Source: Cephalotus follicularis (lineage: Eukaryota; Streptophyta; Magnoliopsida; Oxalidales; Cephalotaceae). Taken from it: a stretch of 64,000 nt of DNA. Made by a program: the position numbers and the translations under genes. Positions within the stretch are counted from its first letter, which is position 1. Each line of letters begins with the position of its first letter. The notes under the pieces are model-generated. The model did not search any database and had not been told where the DNA came from. It was given only the letters and a program-made list of their open reading frames with translations. This document shows positions 11,694 through 22,772 of this stretch, piece by piece. Location of the stretch: NCBI GenBank assembly GCA_001972305.1, contig BDDD01001650.1, positions 1 through 64,000 on the forward strand, in the 5' to 3' direction.

Positions 11694-12590
11694 TTTGTTA
11701 TGACAAAACTGAGCAATTGAAAAGTCTAATTTAAATACAATTACACAAGAAAATTACAAGGAATGAAGAGGAGAGAATATTGACAGGAGTGAGCTGTCAG
11801 TCTCTGTACAATTATTCTTTGCAGCCACAAATGGTTATTATAGTGTGAATTGGTTTATATTCATTAAGGCTGTGAATATGTTGAAATCCTAACATTTGGA
11901 CCAACAACAATACAATTCTAATCTTAGTATGTACAGTTAATAGTGATCCAATCATATATAGTGCAACCAAATTCATAAAGTGCACGACTACAAACTGATT
12001 AGTCTTTGCTACAACCTAACTTATGTCATCTACTCATATGGTGCAATCATATATGGGTTCTAACTTGTTACACCTGGCATAAATTCCTTTTGTTGAGGAT
12101 AACTGGGTTAATATACTTTGCTTTGCCGTTTTATACAAACTCTGCAAAAGTACTATTATCAAAAGTTAATGGTGTATTATTAATCAATCCTACATTCTTT
12201 TCTAAGAGCATCAATATTTAAATCATTTTTTCCTATACTGGATTAACTGATTTTATATGACATAATTTGATAAAAAAAAATTAGTAGATCGTTTTTGTTA
12301 CATCTTTTCTTCATAAGTCTTTTTTCCCCTAACCTGCTCATACTTGTACCAATTTATTATTAGAATTTTTTGCCATAACATCTGTATTATGACTAATGAA
12401 ATTATTACTAAGATTTTCGATCTTAAGGATTAAACACTCAAGATTTACTCATTTTCAAATTCAGATTAAATTCCTTTTTAAAACTGAGATTCAGATTCCA
12501 GATTCTTAGCTATAAATAAACATATCTATATTATTACTAGTTACCAAATAAAAAACTCAGAATCTTTCCAAAACTTAATACTAAATCAAC
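11694..12590. other. MULE interior upstream of the transposase
   Basis: AT-rich, no domain recognised. It lies between the transposase start and the right terminal repeat and probably holds its 5' leader, perhaps with an intron. Short open frames here resemble nothing known to me. Confidence 0.4.
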
Positions 12591-13211
12591 TCAACCGTCT
12601 GTCTTTTCTCATTTGCTGCCACTAAAAGCCTTAAAGAAACAAGAACCTCACTCACTCTCTCTATCTTTCTATCTCTCGACCATGGCTTCTCTGGAGATCG
12701 AAATCACAGACAGAACATCCTCGACAAAACCGAAAACCATTGAAGAAAACGATGACATCTCTCCAATCGAAGAAGCGAAAATGAGAATTAAATAAAAGAA
12801 TTAAACAAAGAGAGCTAGATTTGTCAAGAACAGCAGATAACTTACTATTGGGATCTCCAAGCATTGCGTCCATTATCAACAAATCGATCGTGAATGTCAG
12901 CAGTCCAACGGAGAGGAGGTTTTGGATCGGAAGTGAAGACAAGGCAAGGCTCAACCTACCCTGACAATCGAACAAAAGGAGGTCAAGAGAGTGTGGGATT
13001 GGCAGAGCATATAGGACGGTGTGGAGGGAGGTGAGAGAATCAATCTGATTTTGAGTTGTTGTGTCGTCTTTTTTAAGAAGCTGCCTTTTTTTTTTCTTTT
13101 GCACTGCAGGTTAATCTCAACCTTCCATTTTTTCTCCTTAAAATCTAACGGACTAAAACAAGTCACCGTTTTCTACTTTTTGCCGTTCATTACCGTTCAA
13201 TATCAACACTC
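12591..13211 (-). repeat. Right terminal inverted repeat of the MULE
   Basis: Mirror of 6025-6644. The outer edge reads GAGTGTTGATATTGAACGG on the minus strand and abuts a TA run. In MULEs the transposase promoter usually lies in the terminal repeat; this is the copy upstream of the transposase. Confidence 0.9.
12682..12792 (+). pseudogene. Host-gene 5' end in the MULE terminal repeat (oligopeptide-transporter-like start)
   Basis: The sequence reads like a plant 5' leader (CT-rich, TCTCTC...), then ATGG and an acidic N-terminus starting MASLEIEITDRTSSTKP and ending ENDDISPIEEA. Plant oligopeptide transporters (OPT family) characteristically begin with an acidic tail and the motif D-x-SPIEEV just before the first membrane segment. 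The likeness stops after SPIEEA. In the mirror copy (left repeat, minus strand) GTAAAT follows directly, which could be the original 5' splice site. The second OPT exon is not visible. This is a short match, so the family name is tentative. Confidence 0.45.
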
Positions 13212-13224
13212 TATATATATATAT

Positions 13225-13293
13225 GCATTCTCACCCACCCAACTTATACTAGAACACAATGGGCCCATGCAACTACGAATGCAACATTTGATG
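13225..13293 (+). repeat. Right copy of the 68-bp direct repeat flanking the MULE
   Basis: Starts GCATTCTCACCCACCC immediately after the TA run and ends ...CAACATTTGATG. It is in the same orientation as 5936-6003, with about 12% difference. Too long and too diverged to be a target duplication made by a MULE. Confidence 0.8.
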
Positions 13294-13808
13294 GTGTGTA
13301 CATATAAAACACCCAAATTTTGTAAAACTATTCAAAATAAATACAAATATTAACGAAAATTATACTCAGAATATTCATGGGAACCTCGCGGTCCTAACCT
13401 ATGTATTATATCCAATATCATCAAAATATAATGGTACCTTTTTTTAAAAAACTATTGGTAATAGGTCAATATGTATGTAGCTTACTAAGTTCATTTTGTC
13501 ATTGTTAAACTTTTAAGGGACTTGAACCAAAAATCTCAAAATAACACTTCAAAATTGTAAATTAATTTAGCTTATGTTTTCATATATTTTCTTTAATACA
13601 AGATGTGTTAACATGGTCAATTATTAATGAGAAAAGGAAGTTAGCTAAAAGCGAGGGTCAAGACGGAGTTTGTGATAGGGTAACCCCATATGAGAGATCT
13701 ATAGGATTTTACTGCAATAAATTGCTAAAATTTCAATGACAAAATCAAGGACTTATAGCCACGTACACACACAAATACAAAATAGAGATGTCAACGAGGT
13801 GATAGGTT
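13294..13808. other. Non-coding AT-rich spacer
   Basis: No gene or repeat with clear ends was recognised between the flank of the MULE and the Copia-type LTR. Confidence 0.5.
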
Positions 13809-14560
13809 TGTTGGGCTTGGCCCATATTTTAGTGTAAGGCCCAAGCATTTTGGCTTGGTTGACAAGTATAAAGGAGGATTATGATTTCTTTGTTGACAAG
13901 GATTAACATTACTTGGTAAGCAAGTACTTGGTGAATATAAATATGAGTGTAAGAGTATGAAACATACAAACACAATATGAGAGTTTGTTTTTTGAGTTGA
14001 GAGATGGTGTACAAGGGTTTTGTGGGATTGGTAGATGAATTGGTAATTTGATATCAAAGCGTGTGATGGCTTGAAAAATGCCTTGTGGGGGAAAAGCGAG
14101 GGTGTTATCACAAACCTTAGTGCATGTACTTGTTTATTTTTGTTGGTAGATGAATTGGTAATTTGATATGAAAGCGTGTGAGTGGTTTCCACCAAGTGGC
14201 CGGTATCAAAGGGGAAAATGACCATATTTTTCCAATAATTGGTATTAGAGCGAAAAGTTCTTTTTCGATCGATATGATGGCTCTGTCTACTGCAACGAGA
14301 TTTGAAATTGAAAAATTAGATGGCAATATCAATTTCAGTTTATGACAAGTGTGTATGATGGCAGTTCAAACGCAATAAGGTTTGAAAAATGCCTTGTAGG
14401 GGAAAAGCGAAGAAGCCAGATATGATGTCAGATGATGATTGGGAAGAGATGGTTGATAAAGCACTTTCTGTGATCCAGCTGTGTTTGTCCAACGATGTGC
14501 TTAAGAGGTTGTCGGAAAAGACAACGACGGATTTGTGAGTGAAATTGGAGAATTTGTATA

Positions 14561-17501
14561 TGTAAGAGCCTTAAATATTATAAAATATATTTATTGGGCT
14601 TTGTAATTATTTTCCCACTTTTTGGGCTGGACCCGAATTTATGACGTAATTAATTGGGCCTTAATGTGGTGTAAATAATGGTCCCAGGCTTAAGAATTAT
14701 TTTTATTTATTTTATTTTGGGCCGAAATTATAAAGCATAAGTGGTTGGGCTTAAAAATTTAAGAGCATTGGGCCATAAGAAAAGTCAGCCCAAAGCCCAC
14801 ATCTGCCTGCATTCCTTTGGAATGTCCTGGAGAATTCCAGCTCTATACCTGGGTACCTACCGGCATATTGTGTGTGTGAATGTCTGTTATGCATGTTTTA
14901 CTATTTGTTTTGTTTGCTGGGTGCATTCTATTATTGTCTGTTGTGTGGATTGTGTGTGCTATGGTTGTTAAATGTATTAACTTTTATGCCGAGAAGAAAT
15001 TAGTCCCGATTGTGTAATCCTTTAACCAAACCGTACGTTGCCCATGGCCAACTTCCCCTTCACCATTTTATACATCCCTGTTGCACAACAGTGCACTACG
15101 CACACTGGCGCCTTGGGAAGAGATGCCAGGCCAAAGTGAGCCTCCCTAGCCATGCGGTCTGACAGGAGTGATGTCCGAGCTCCTCACCAGCAAACGCCGA
15201 GCCCTCCACCTCACCGGCGTAATCCATGCATGCACCTTAGCATGCCGTGAAGTGCCCCTGTTTCCCTACCAGGACTGCCCGAGCTCCTCTGCCGCTATCG
15301 GGGAGCCATGTGCTGAGGTGAAAAGAGGCCCAGGGATGCGGGGAAGAGACGCCAGAGGTGCCATGGTACCAAGTGCAGAGGACGCTTTACTCCTAAGCAC
15401 GCCTACCACCCTTTATGCATGCCCGAGGACACAAGCGCAGAGGACACCATTGTCCTCTGCGTGCGTCCCATCCTCTGCAAAATCCATGGATCAGTGCCTA
15501 TGGAGCTAAGACGCCGAGGTGACCTGCCGAGGTGCCACCACCCGAGCACACATGCAGTGGCGTACGCCATGCGCCATGTCTGAGACTGAAGCAGAGGACG
15601 CATCAGCCAAGTGCAGAGGACACCACTCCTATGCATGCATCCCATCCTCTGCAAAGTCTATGGATCAACGCCTGTAGAGCCAAGACGCCGAGGTGCCATA
15701 CCCTGCGCCATGGTATCATTGTGAAGGCGCGTCCGAGGAGCCAGGCATGCGTCCTCAGTATGCCAGGCGTCGAGCTCCCCCACTAACCTCTGCAAGTAGG
15801 ATGTGTGTACCATGGCATTAAGGAGATGGGGCGTTGAGCTCTCCCTGGCCACCCAAGGATGCGTTGCAGTTCCCATGCACGCACCCAATGGTCCTCTGCC
15901 ATGCGCCCACTGCATGCTCCTTCACCCAACGCTAATGGCGAGGACGTTGAGCTCCTCTGCCTGCCTGTGATGACGTGTAGGGATGCCATCCCCTTCCCTG
16001 CCATGGCGTCAGTGGTAGAGGTGCAAAGTGCATATGTCTGAGGTGCCACTGCTACCATGTCCGAGGTGTCCAGGGCAGAGCTTACATGACCAAGACGCCA
16101 TTGTTGCAGCGCCAAGCTTACTAAGGCCAGCGCCATCGTTAGTCATGTCCCCCAATGGATCTTGCATGCGTCCTGTGTATGCTAGAAATGATGAGGAGTC
16201 GCGCCATAGATGCCGAGGTGAAGCGCGACGTTGATGCGCCGAGATTCCACGGTGACGGCCATGGTGCAGTGTACGTCCTCTGTTAAGCAAGTTTACACTA
16301 AGGAGTGGGGAGGAGATGAAGGCAGGTGCACTAGGTAAGCTACACGACCTCGGCAAATGATTAAAAAAGGGAAGACAGCCCCTTGGCATGTGCACATGCA
16401 TGCCTATCAAGAATGGAAGTAGACATCACGTGCATGCAATGGTAAAATAATGAAATGAAGTGGTGAATGAATATGCATGCGGACTGGGCTTGACACGTGA
16501 AATTACTGTGTAAATGATTAAGAAATGAATGTGGTCTTGCATGCGCCATGCATGTGCTGAGGCGAACCTTGTGCAAGGGAAGTGTCCTGCACAATGGTGA
16601 GCCTTGGTCTGACTTAAAGAATGACTTAAGGAAGCCAAAGCAAGGAAAAGGGAAATAAGCAAGGGAAGGAAATAGAATTAGAAAATAAAATGTAAAAGGA
16701 AAAGACTTAGTTAAATGGTCCCGAGCTGGTGAGCCCAACTGGGGAGAATTCCGCCGAGCAGGTGAACCTACGGGGTGAACTCCGCGAGGCAGGTGATCCT
16801 CGGGCGAACCGCCAATGGTGAACCTAAGGGTGAATTCCGCCAAGGCTGGTGATCCAAGGGGTGAACCGCGAGCAGGTGAGCAAAGGGTGAACCGCTCAGC
16901 AGGTGAACCGGAGGAGAATTCCACGGGCTGGTGATCCCAAAGGTGAACCATGTATATTGACCATGACCAAAGGATGACCGGACTAGACTCCTCTGTGATA
17001 TGATTGTCATGTATGATTTGAGTAGAGTAGTCCGAGGATAAATGATAATGATGATGATTATCCTATGGACTATGATTTGTATGCATGCACGTTTATATTA
17101 TTTTCTCCTCTGCTTGTATTTGTTTGTTCCTCTGGTATATGCCCGTGTGTGGGGCGACCTACACAACCCTCAGGGTTGCTGACCCATTCCTTTGAATGGG
17201 CCAGGTACAGGAACAGGTATTGGAGGCACATCGCAGCAGCGGCAAGGATAAAGAGTACAGTAAGTTCTCCTCCTCGACAGTACGCTTCCATGGACGCAAT
17301 TGCAGAAATAAATTATGTATTTTATTTTATTCTGGTTCATGATGATGTAATTTATATGATTAGAACTGGGTCTGTAATCCACACAATAAATTAAGGATTT
17401 TGATTATGATTATGATTTATATTAAGTTTTAATTTTATGATGATTGTACGGATTGCCACGTGTCGAACCGTGGGGCCCATCCCACGATTCGGGGCGTGAC
17501 A
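14561..17501 (-). mobile_element. Large solo-LTR-like insertion inside the Copia element
   Basis: Reads on the minus strand from TGTCACGCCCCGAATCGTGG (17501) to ...GGCTCTTACA (14561), that is TG...CA ends, about 2.94 kb. A perfect 5-bp target duplication GTATA flanks it (14556-14560 and 17502-17506). TGTCACGCCC is a typical start of long plant Gypsy LTRs. No gag or pol domain was recognised inside. A GC-rich central part (15100-16330) and a run of AGGTGAACC-type short repeats (about 16720-16950) generate many spurious open frames. Confidence 0.75.
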
Positions 17502-18257
17502 GTATATCACAAAATATCTTACGAATAGGCTCTGATTGAAGCAACGGTTGTACACGTTACACATGGTAGAAGGCAATCTCATATCTCCGAGTTTAATTCC
17601 ATAATTACTGAGTTGTCAAAAACTGATGTGAAGATGGAAGATGAAGATTAGACCCTTTGTTATTGTTATGCTCTTTGGCACCTTTGTACAACCATTTCAT
17701 GGATACTATGATATATGGCTGAAATTTGATCTCGGTGGAGGATGTCAAAGTTAATCTTCAAAGTAAGATGAAGATTGATATAGTAATTTGACATTGAGTA
17801 ATGATGATAGTGTCTTGGTAGTTGCTGGGTGGGGAAGGTTGACTAACAAGGGATTTAATAGAAGTAGGTCTAAATCAAAGGACAGTGGAAAGGGCATACA
17901 ATGTTATCAGTGTAAGCAATGTAGGCACATCAAGCGAAATTGTCCTCAACGGGTAAAAGATAATGGTGGATCCCAAACTACGGCAGTGGTATTTGATGGA
18001 TAGGACTATGGAGATGAACTCATCACCATCTATAAATGTAAAAGCACTTCTTCTTGTAAAATTGAGTGGTTTATTGATTTCGGGTGTTCTGTTCATGTTT
18101 GCTGTAGGCGGGATTATTTTGACACGTTCCAAGAACGCAAGAATGGTGTTGTATCCTTGGGAGATGGGTCCACATGTAACGTGGTTGGAAAAAGAACTGT
18201 TAAAATAAAAATGTTTGATGGAGTGATACGTACTTTGGGTGGTGTGACGTATGTCCC

Positions 18258-20777
18258 TATCACACCTCGTTCTCACATATCAACCCGAAGGTCGTGGCAA
18301 TCAACATATATTCAGCTTATATAAAATCATGAAAAATTTAAAACTTTCCAATTCATACATAATCATTGCGGAAGCATAAAACATAAGCCGAACTAGGTAC
18401 GTAACATGCATCACACATTACATGTTACCAATGTTTAACATCAATACAATAACTCCATTGTTAATTGCCTATAAAATGGAGTATGAATTAAATCAGTCAA
18501 TACGTTAAACCCATTATTACAATAATCCATTTAACATTCCTTGAAAATAAAACAACTTAAACTTCTCTTCTTTTTCCCAAAACTCGACGATGTCGATCCA
18601 CTGCATCAATCTGAAATTGATAGGGTTAGCCGAATCCACTGGTAAGTAGAAAATATATAAATATACTTTGGGGTCAACGATAATGAATGTCATGTAATGA
18701 ATGCATTCGTGATACAATACATAATATATCACAATATATATATTGTGATATATTATGTATATGTGCCAATAGGTAAGCAACCATGCCAAGTGGCTACAAT
18801 CATACAATCCATCAATCATGTCACAAGGACAAATCAATCTCATATCGACGCTAACCATCCAAGGCTAGGAAAGCACGCAGGCTAACCGGCACGTGGTCTG
18901 TGAAAGCTCGACCAAACAATATGATACTAACCGTCCAAGGCTAGGAAAGCCGGCAGGCTGACCGGCACGTAGGTTGGGAAAGCTCAACCAATCCAATCAA
19001 TCAATTAATTCAATCAATTATGTTCCAAGTAATTTATACATTCATAAACGCTTGAAATCATATACACATTTGGATATCCTTTCCATGTTCATCATCAAGT
19101 AATTTATGTGTCATAAAATACTTGCCAAAACATATTTATTCAAAATATGTAACCAACTTTTGAAACCGCATTTCAAATCTGTTGAAATATAATATTTCAT
19201 GTCAAATAATGATTTATAGTAAAATCATGTAAGAACTTTTCCAAAATGTTAAAACATTTTAGAAACCATTAACAATCCAATTGATAGCAATATGCAATGC
19301 AAACATATGCTCAAAATGTAAATAGGCTCTATTCGCGTCAACGTACACCGTATAGGCGTTAACGTTAAATCCAGTCACTTAAGCGTCGCCGTTTATCTCT
19401 AGGCGTCGACGCTTATGTCCTCTAAGCGTCGGCGCTTTAACACTTAGCATTAGTGCTTTAGTACAGAAGCTCTACGCATCATTGCCATGTCTCTTTGCGT
19501 CGACGCTCAAGGCATGGACCCTTAAGCGTCAGCGCTTATCCCCTTGGCGTCGACGCTTTGAGGCGTCAACGCATCAACCGTCCATTGTATTGCACATCGG
19601 ACTAGGGCGTCGACGCTTTTCCTTTAAGCGTCAACAGTTTAGCGAAACCAAACTTTCATTTCTTGCGTAACAAGTATAGGCGTTGACTCTTTTCTTTTAA
19701 GCGTCGACGGTTAAAGAAGACCAAAACATTGTCTTCTTCAACGCGTCTCAAAACCAAGAGAAAACAACACCATAACATGCAATCCAATCCATATTCATTC
19801 AGATTACAACATGCATAGCAGGTTAACAGTTCATGGTAACTATATCATCAATCCATAATCCAAACAGTCATGCAAATCATCAATGACCATTTACTATATT
19901 TGAGCTCAAAATTACATGTATATAATCCCTACCTTAGATTCCAAGTTAGGAATCAAAGTCCACCTCTTTAAGCTTTACCGACCAGTGGCCTTAAGCTCCC
20001 CAGTAGCTCCAAGTCCGAGCTTCCAACTCCCAAGCTTCAAGCTTTCCAAGCTTTTGTCTAGCCCAACAATGGAGGATATGGTTTCCTCTTTATTTTCTCT
20101 CTCTTTTTCCGGTTTATCTCACTGTTTCCCTCTCTTTCTTTTCTGTTTACTTTCTCTTTTCTTTCCTTCCAGGTCTAGTTTGAAGAAGAAGATGAGAGCG
20201 TGCGTTTTATGCACGTTTTTCTCTCTCTTTCCCTTACCCGCCTGCATGCGCCATATGCATGACGCTAGGCTCTTCTCTCTCTCTTTCACTTGCCGCATGA
20301 CACCTATGTGTCATCCTCTCTCTTCCATTCTGTCATGATAGGCTAGAAATCATGGCAATGTGTCTAACACACCATCACAGGCGTGATAAAGTGCCTGAAT
20401 AGTGGTCAACACCTGCCCCATTCACACGTTTTCTGATAGTGTTTCAATGTGTCTGTTATTCATCTTTAAACGTCAACGGTTATGCCATTGGCGTAGACGC
20501 TTAACCCTGTGGGAGTCGACGCTATCGCTTGGCGTCAACGCTTTGCGGGCATATGTTTTAAGGGCGCATTTTGCTCCCTTGGCGTCGACGCTTTACTCTT
20601 GGGCGTCGACGCTTTAGGCAATTTTCACATTTCAATATTCTAATTCAATACAACATTCTCAATATTTTCACCCAAAATCCAACACCAAAAGTTGAAAAAT
20701 CCATAATTTCATTCATTCATCATGTGATTACAATGAAAATTTTAATAATACATTAAATGAAAATTTGGGACATTACA
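18258..20777 (-). mobile_element. Second large solo-LTR-like insertion inside the Copia element
   Basis: About 2.52 kb. On the minus strand it runs from TGTAATGTCCCAAATTT (20777) to ...CGAGGTGTGATA (18258). A 5-bp target duplication GTCCC flanks it (18253-18257 and 20778-20782). No retroelement protein domain was recognised. It holds many GCGTCGACGC-type palindromic motifs (19320-19710 and 20465-20615). A TG...TA rather than TG...CA boundary makes the end call slightly less secure than that of its neighbour. Confidence 0.65.
19320..19710. repeat. Cluster of GCGTCGACGC palindromes
   Basis: Irregularly spaced copies of GCGTCGACGC and one- or two-base variants (GCGTCAACGC, GCGTCGGCGC). Perfect palindromes were read at 19403, 19497, 19547 and 19607, with two more in a second cluster at 20582 and 20603. 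Each is usually followed by TT. Confidence 0.85.
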
Positions 20778-21763
20778 GTCCCAAAGATACGTGAGAATTA
20801 TGTTTTGGTCAGCCAAGTAGACTATAGGAATTGTAGGACTACAGTTGATGGTGGAGTTATCAAAATCACACGTGGCTACATGGTTCTAGCAAAATCACGG
20901 AAGTGCGAGAAATTGTATCTCAACGGATAAATGGAAGCTGAGTACAGGTAGTAAGATTTTACGCAGAGTCTCCTTCGCAGTTGGTGCAGAGACACTGACA
21001 AATGGTTTTCGGGATGCAAACGATGGAGGTGAGAAGATACATGCTGCAGGGAGGAGAGCTCGAGATCCCTCTTCGACGTTGACTATGTAGTCAACGGGTT
21101 TGGCAGTTACACATGTTCATTAGCCGTAGTTTTGAAACGGGTGGAGTCATGATTGTTTGCTGTTTTGGGTTATGTGTAGCTGGTATTCTTGAAGGCCAAT
21201 GATTATTTTTTGTTTGAGGTATTTGCAAGAAAGGTGGAGTTACAACAAATCTTCAAGGTGGCAAGAATATTCACCAATGTAGAGATTGTTGGGCTTGACT
21301 TATATTTTAGTGTAAGGCCCAAGTATTTGGCTTGGTTGACAAGTATACTTGGTAAACAAGGATTATGATTTCTTTGTTGACAAATGTTAGGATTAATTGG
21401 TAAGTAAGTATTTGGTCACTATAAATATGAGTGTAAGAGTATGAAACATACAGACACAATGTGAGAGTTTGTTCTGTGGGTTGAGAAAGGGTGTACAAGG
21501 GTTTTGTGAGATTGGGTTTTGGGGATAAAAACTCAATTATTATCTTGTACTTATATTTTTCATAGTGAAAGAACATGTCTATTTTTTCGTGGACGTAGGT
21601 AGAATTTTTTTGAACTATATAAATCTGGTGTTCTCTTGGTTTGCTTTATCTAATTTGTTTATTTTCGTTTGTGGATTGAATTGGTAATTTGATATCAAAA
21701 CGTGTGGGTGGTTTCTTATCGAGTGGTATCAGAAGGGAAAATGATCATATTTTCCCAATAAAG

Positions 21764-22188
21764 TTAGATTTTTACAATAAATTTCTATCAATTAGTCAAT
21801 ATCAAATAAATATTAAAATTCACTTAAACAATTCATTAAAAATTACTTCTCCCCCAATCTTTACAAGATCTCTATTTATTTAATAATTCTATGATGAATT
21901 TTATAGGTTTTGGGTCTCACATACTAAACTTGCTCCTCACATATCTTAACTTGTCATTAGCTTCATCCCTCTTTCTCAACTATATCAAAAAAAATTGTTT
22001 TCAAAATTGAGCTGGACAGTCGGTCAGACAACCTCCTAGATCATTAACTGATTCATCTAATGAACCATGTGAATTGCACAACTTTTGTTAAACTTATTGA
22101 TTAAATGTGTTATAAAGTTAATTTGTTTTCATTATCTAAATGACTTCATAAGTAATCATACATCGTCAACAAAAGTTATACGAAAAAT
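21764..22188. other. AT-rich spacer between the Copia and Gypsy elements
   Basis: No coding region or ordered repeat was recognised. Confidence 0.5.
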
Positions 22189-22193
22189 AATAT

Positions 22194-22772
22194 TGATATG
22201 GAAAAATTCCTTTTTAAGCATAAGGACACGTGCCTCCAGGAAAGGACGACAGATGTTATTCTAAGGCCTGGACACGTGGCCTGGCACCATATCCAAAAGG
22301 GAAAAGGCCACCAAATTCATAGACGTGCACGCCACCACATCAAAAAGGGAAAAGGCCACCAAATCCGAAGACGTGTACTCCACCACATCAAAAAGGGAAA
22401 AGGCCACCAAATCTGACGAAGATCAGGGGAAATGCCTGGATTCTTGGGTATTTTCCTCAGGGGTAACTATCAACTCTTAATTGGACGCTCAACAGTTACA
22501 TTGGAGGTCTATAAATACAAAATCAAACGACTTCAACCAGGTCAGTCATTTTTGCACTCTGAAGAACCTAGTATTCTCTGTGCAATTACTAACTTGAGCG
22601 TCGGAGTGTCCCCGGGAGAACAACCTCCTGGACGTTCAACCTTTGTGTTCTTATTGTGCAGGGATTCTCAACCACCGAAAACGACCTTTCTCGGACATAT
22701 TCCAGTATTTCCCTAAACAAATCAAGCCCTTACACGTGGGGTACTGTTGAGGGAAAGTTTTCTGCATCAACA
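22194..22772 (+). repeat. Left LTR of the Gypsy element
   Basis: TG...CA ends. It carries a short internal tandem array of a CACCACATCAAAAAGGGAAAA-like unit of about 45 bp (about 22280-22420). The primer-binding site starts directly after it. Confidence 0.9.

Larger units (their letters stand above)
6025..13211 (-). mobile_element. Complete-looking Mutator-like element (MULE), 7.2 kb, long terminal inverted repeats
   Basis: The two ends are inverted copies of each other over about 620 bp (6025-6644 and 12591-13211), both starting GAGTGTTGATATTGAACGG at the outer edge. By eye they differ at only a few percent of sites. Both ends abut runs of TA (6004-6024 and 13212-13224), so any 9-bp target duplication lies inside a TA microsatellite and cannot be defined uniquely; some plant MULEs are known to prefer TA microsatellites. 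The interior holds an open FAR1/MURA-type transposase on the minus strand and several host-gene-like exons. No second (mudrB-like) gene was recognised. The open transposase plus similar ends suggest a fairly recent, possibly autonomous element. Confidence 0.9.
13809..21763 (+). mobile_element. Broken Copia-type LTR retrotransposon, interrupted by two insertions
   Basis: Two direct repeats beginning TGTTGGGCTTG (LTRs, about 13809-14235 and 21287-21763) bracket Copia-like parts. There is a TGGTATTAGAGC primer-binding site (initiator-Met tRNA type) near 14243, gag-like sequence near 14260-14560 and 17507-17990 including a CCHC zinc knuckle (CYQCKQCRHIKRNC, about 17900-17945), and the Copia pre-integrase region near 18060-18257 and 20783-20930. 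No reverse transcriptase region was recognised. The element is clearly broken. Two solo-LTR-like insertions (14561-17501 and 18258-20777) split it. No clear target duplication flanks the outer ends. Moderately old, judging by LTR divergence. Confidence 0.75.

Noticed and set aside
15168-16951. Several overlapping open frames in GC-rich DNA
   Set aside because: They lie inside a solo-LTR-like insertion with target duplication, overlap on both strands and resemble no protein family.
19320-20615. CRISPR-like spaced palindromic repeats
   Set aside because: Repeats are about 10 bp, spacing is irregular, and the context is a plant retroelement; CRISPR arrays are prokaryotic with 23-47 bp repeats.
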